Positions 62,761 through 64,000 of a stretch of 64,000 nt of DNA are shown here, in pieces (the stretch's first letter is position 1; every line of letters begins with the position of its first letter). The notes under the pieces are model-generated. The model had not been told where the DNA came from. It saw only the letters and a list, made by a program, of their open reading frames with translations, and did not search any database. This stretch comes from Formicarius rufipectus (lineage: Eukaryota > Chordata > Aves > Passeriformes > Formicariidae), in NCBI GenBank assembly GCA_013399695.1, contig VXAU01000975.1, positions 318,365 through 382,364 on the forward strand. The letters are read 5' to 3'. A program made the translations under genes and the position numbers.

Positions 62761-62820
62761 CATTTTGTTGTAGTCCTCGAGCAGTGTCTTGACACTGTCA
62801 GTGAGGTCATGACGCTTCTC
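62761..62820 (-). CDS. DCTN3: DCTN3 coding exon
   Basis: This 60-bp exon encodes exactly 20 residues, EKRHDLTDSVKTLLEDYNKM, part of the C-terminal coiled coil. Human has a similar LLEEYNKT block here. The acceptor CTCTTTGCAG and donor ATG|GTATCC are both acceptable. Phase 0 on each side joins it to its neighbours. Confidence 0.93.
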
Positions 62821-63553
62821 CTGCAAAGAGGGGAGCCACAGCGAGTGAGAATAAATAAGCTGAAGGACATCTGTCCTTCCCAGTCCCTGACAGCACGGGG
62901 GTGAAACTCAAAGTCACTACCAACATTAGCACTCAGACCCTGGCTGTGACTGCTCACTGCAGCTGGAAACATTTCCACAGTCAAGAGGAAGGCCACCAAC
63001 TTGATGATGAAGCACCAAAGCTTCTAGACTTGCTCCACTGCTTTGCCTCTGGTCAGCATCCAGGCTTTGCTTCCCCCAGAGCAAAAACTCACAGTAAAAT
63101 GCTGAAAGTGGCCATTAGGAACTGCCCACGCTACTCACTGCCAGCTCCAGGAGCACTCACACAGGGAAGGAAAGGGTGAAGTAACCAAGTGACAATATCA
63201 ACAGCCTTCCAGAGACTAGGACACTGAAGAGTGAAATGCTGTACCTCAGTGTCCCATTGAAAGGGGGAATGCCAGATGGTTAAACCCACAATGTGTCACT
63301 CAAAGCCCTGTTTTGAGCAGGATTATGGTAGACACATTTCCAATGCCTTTCCAACTCAGACTCAACTGCCAGAAATCCTAGATCCTTTATCCCCTTGGAG
63401 CACCTGAACTTCTTTAAGACTGTAGTATGCATATTCTGGGATTCAAAAAACCTGCTATAAATGAGCAATTCAAGCAACTGCAAATACAGGGGTGTCAGTA
63501 CAACCTCTGGCAAGAGGTTCCTTCTCCCCTCTAGTCAGAAATATTCACAGTAC
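62821..63553 (-). other. DCTN3: DCTN3 intron
   Basis: This 733-base intron on the minus strand has a GTACTG donor and a TTTGCAG acceptor. No other feature was recognised. Confidence 0.8.
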
Positions 63554-63612
63554 CTGCTGCTGTATGTGGATCTGTGAGAGTCGCTGCAGTTTGGCTGCGT
63601 GGTCAGGAACCC
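63554..63612 (-). CDS. DCTN3: DCTN3 coding exon (upstream-most in window)
   Basis: This 59-bp exon starts with two bases that complete a split codon and then encodes VPDHAAKLQRLSQIHIQQQ, very close to the human VPEHAARLQRLAQIHIQQQ. The acceptor is GTGCTTTCAG and the donor CAG|GTACTG. The upstream exons and the promoter lie beyond the right edge. Confidence 0.95.
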
Positions 63613-64000
63613 CTGAAAGCACAGAGGGGAAATCACTTTTGTTTGTTATACAGCACATGGGAACAGTTACCAAAACAAAGATCATTCCTCATTCACCAGC
63701 ACAGCCACTGAATGACAGTGACACATACAACAGACACATCTTTTATAGGATTTAAAAAGAACTACACTAAATACTAAATTTATCTGCTCACTGCTCTAGG
63801 ATGCCATGAGCTCAGGGGTGCCCACAGCCAGGGCTACTCAAGAACTGCATCACAGTAAAACACCTGGATGAACATTACAGCAAACATTTGAAAAGGCATC
63901 TTTGCCTCTTCCAGGTTAGAGCAGCATGAGGGAGGAGCAGATGCACTGCCAAGTTTGTACCTAGTCTACTCTCACATGACCACGTGCTTAGCTGTTCTCT
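63613..64000 (-). other. DCTN3: DCTN3 intron, cut by window edge
   Basis: This intronic sequence runs to the end of the window. No further DCTN3 exon could be recognised in it. Confidence 0.7.

Noticed and set aside
1..64000. CRISPR arrays, operons, prophage, tRNA or rRNA genes
   Set aside because: Spliced vertebrate genes and CR1 repeats define the window. I found no regular spacer arrays and no tRNA or rRNA signature by eye; a covariance-model scan was not possible.

Overview
The window is vertebrate nuclear DNA, most likely from a bird. The genes are split by introns with GT-AG junctions. The repeats are dominated by truncated CR1 LINE copies with the bird/reptile-type 3' end, and the gene order matches human 9p13.3, a region whose bird counterpart I believe lies on chromosome Z. 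No bacterial, phage, CRISPR or mobile-operon content is visible. Most of the sequence is intron, and most long open frames in it are chance frames.

Layout. From 1 to about 52,415 the plus strand carries the last six coding exons of DNAI1, the axonemal outer-arm dynein intermediate chain 1. These are at 107-191, 2050-2129, 8669-8817, 9680-9779, 23038-23223 and 52149-52253. They join in frame into a 234-residue C-terminal half made of WD40 repeats and a charged tail. The last intron alone is about 28.9 kb. The introns hold CR1 fragments, a roughly 240-bp tandem duplication (10.7-11.2 kb), a nested inverted repeat (35.3-35.45 kb), a 20-N gap in AT-rich DNA (37.9 kb) and one candidate regulatory stretch.

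Convergent to DNAI1, on the minus strand, is a small gene whose 61-residue product at 54848-54663 looks like adropin (ENHO). It keeps the two conserved ends of adropin but lacks much of the middle. A non-coding first exon ending at 55583 and a strong acceptor at 55139-55140 fit the two-exon structure. Its CpG-rich promoter region runs into a GC-rich tandem repeat and a 44-N gap (56050-56093). A 400-bp CA/CATG-rich microsatellite follows. RPP25L (an Alba-domain RNase P/MRP p25-like protein) lies at 59889-59341 on the minus strand, with a CpG-island promoter near 60.8 kb carrying YY1, NRF1 and GC-box motifs. A GC-rich minisatellite lies just upstream of it. At the right edge are the last three coding exons of DCTN3 (dynactin p24 subunit), also on the minus strand; its 5' part is outside the window.

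DNAI1 and DCTN3 both belong to dynein biology, one axonemal and one cytoplasmic dynactin, but nothing here suggests a shared regulatory unit. The main points of interest are the shortened adropin, the absence of recognisable CNTFR exons between ENHO and RPP25L (where human has CNTFR), a GC-rich hairpin in the DNAI1 3' UTR, and the structured repeats. I found no sign of a wholly new biological system.
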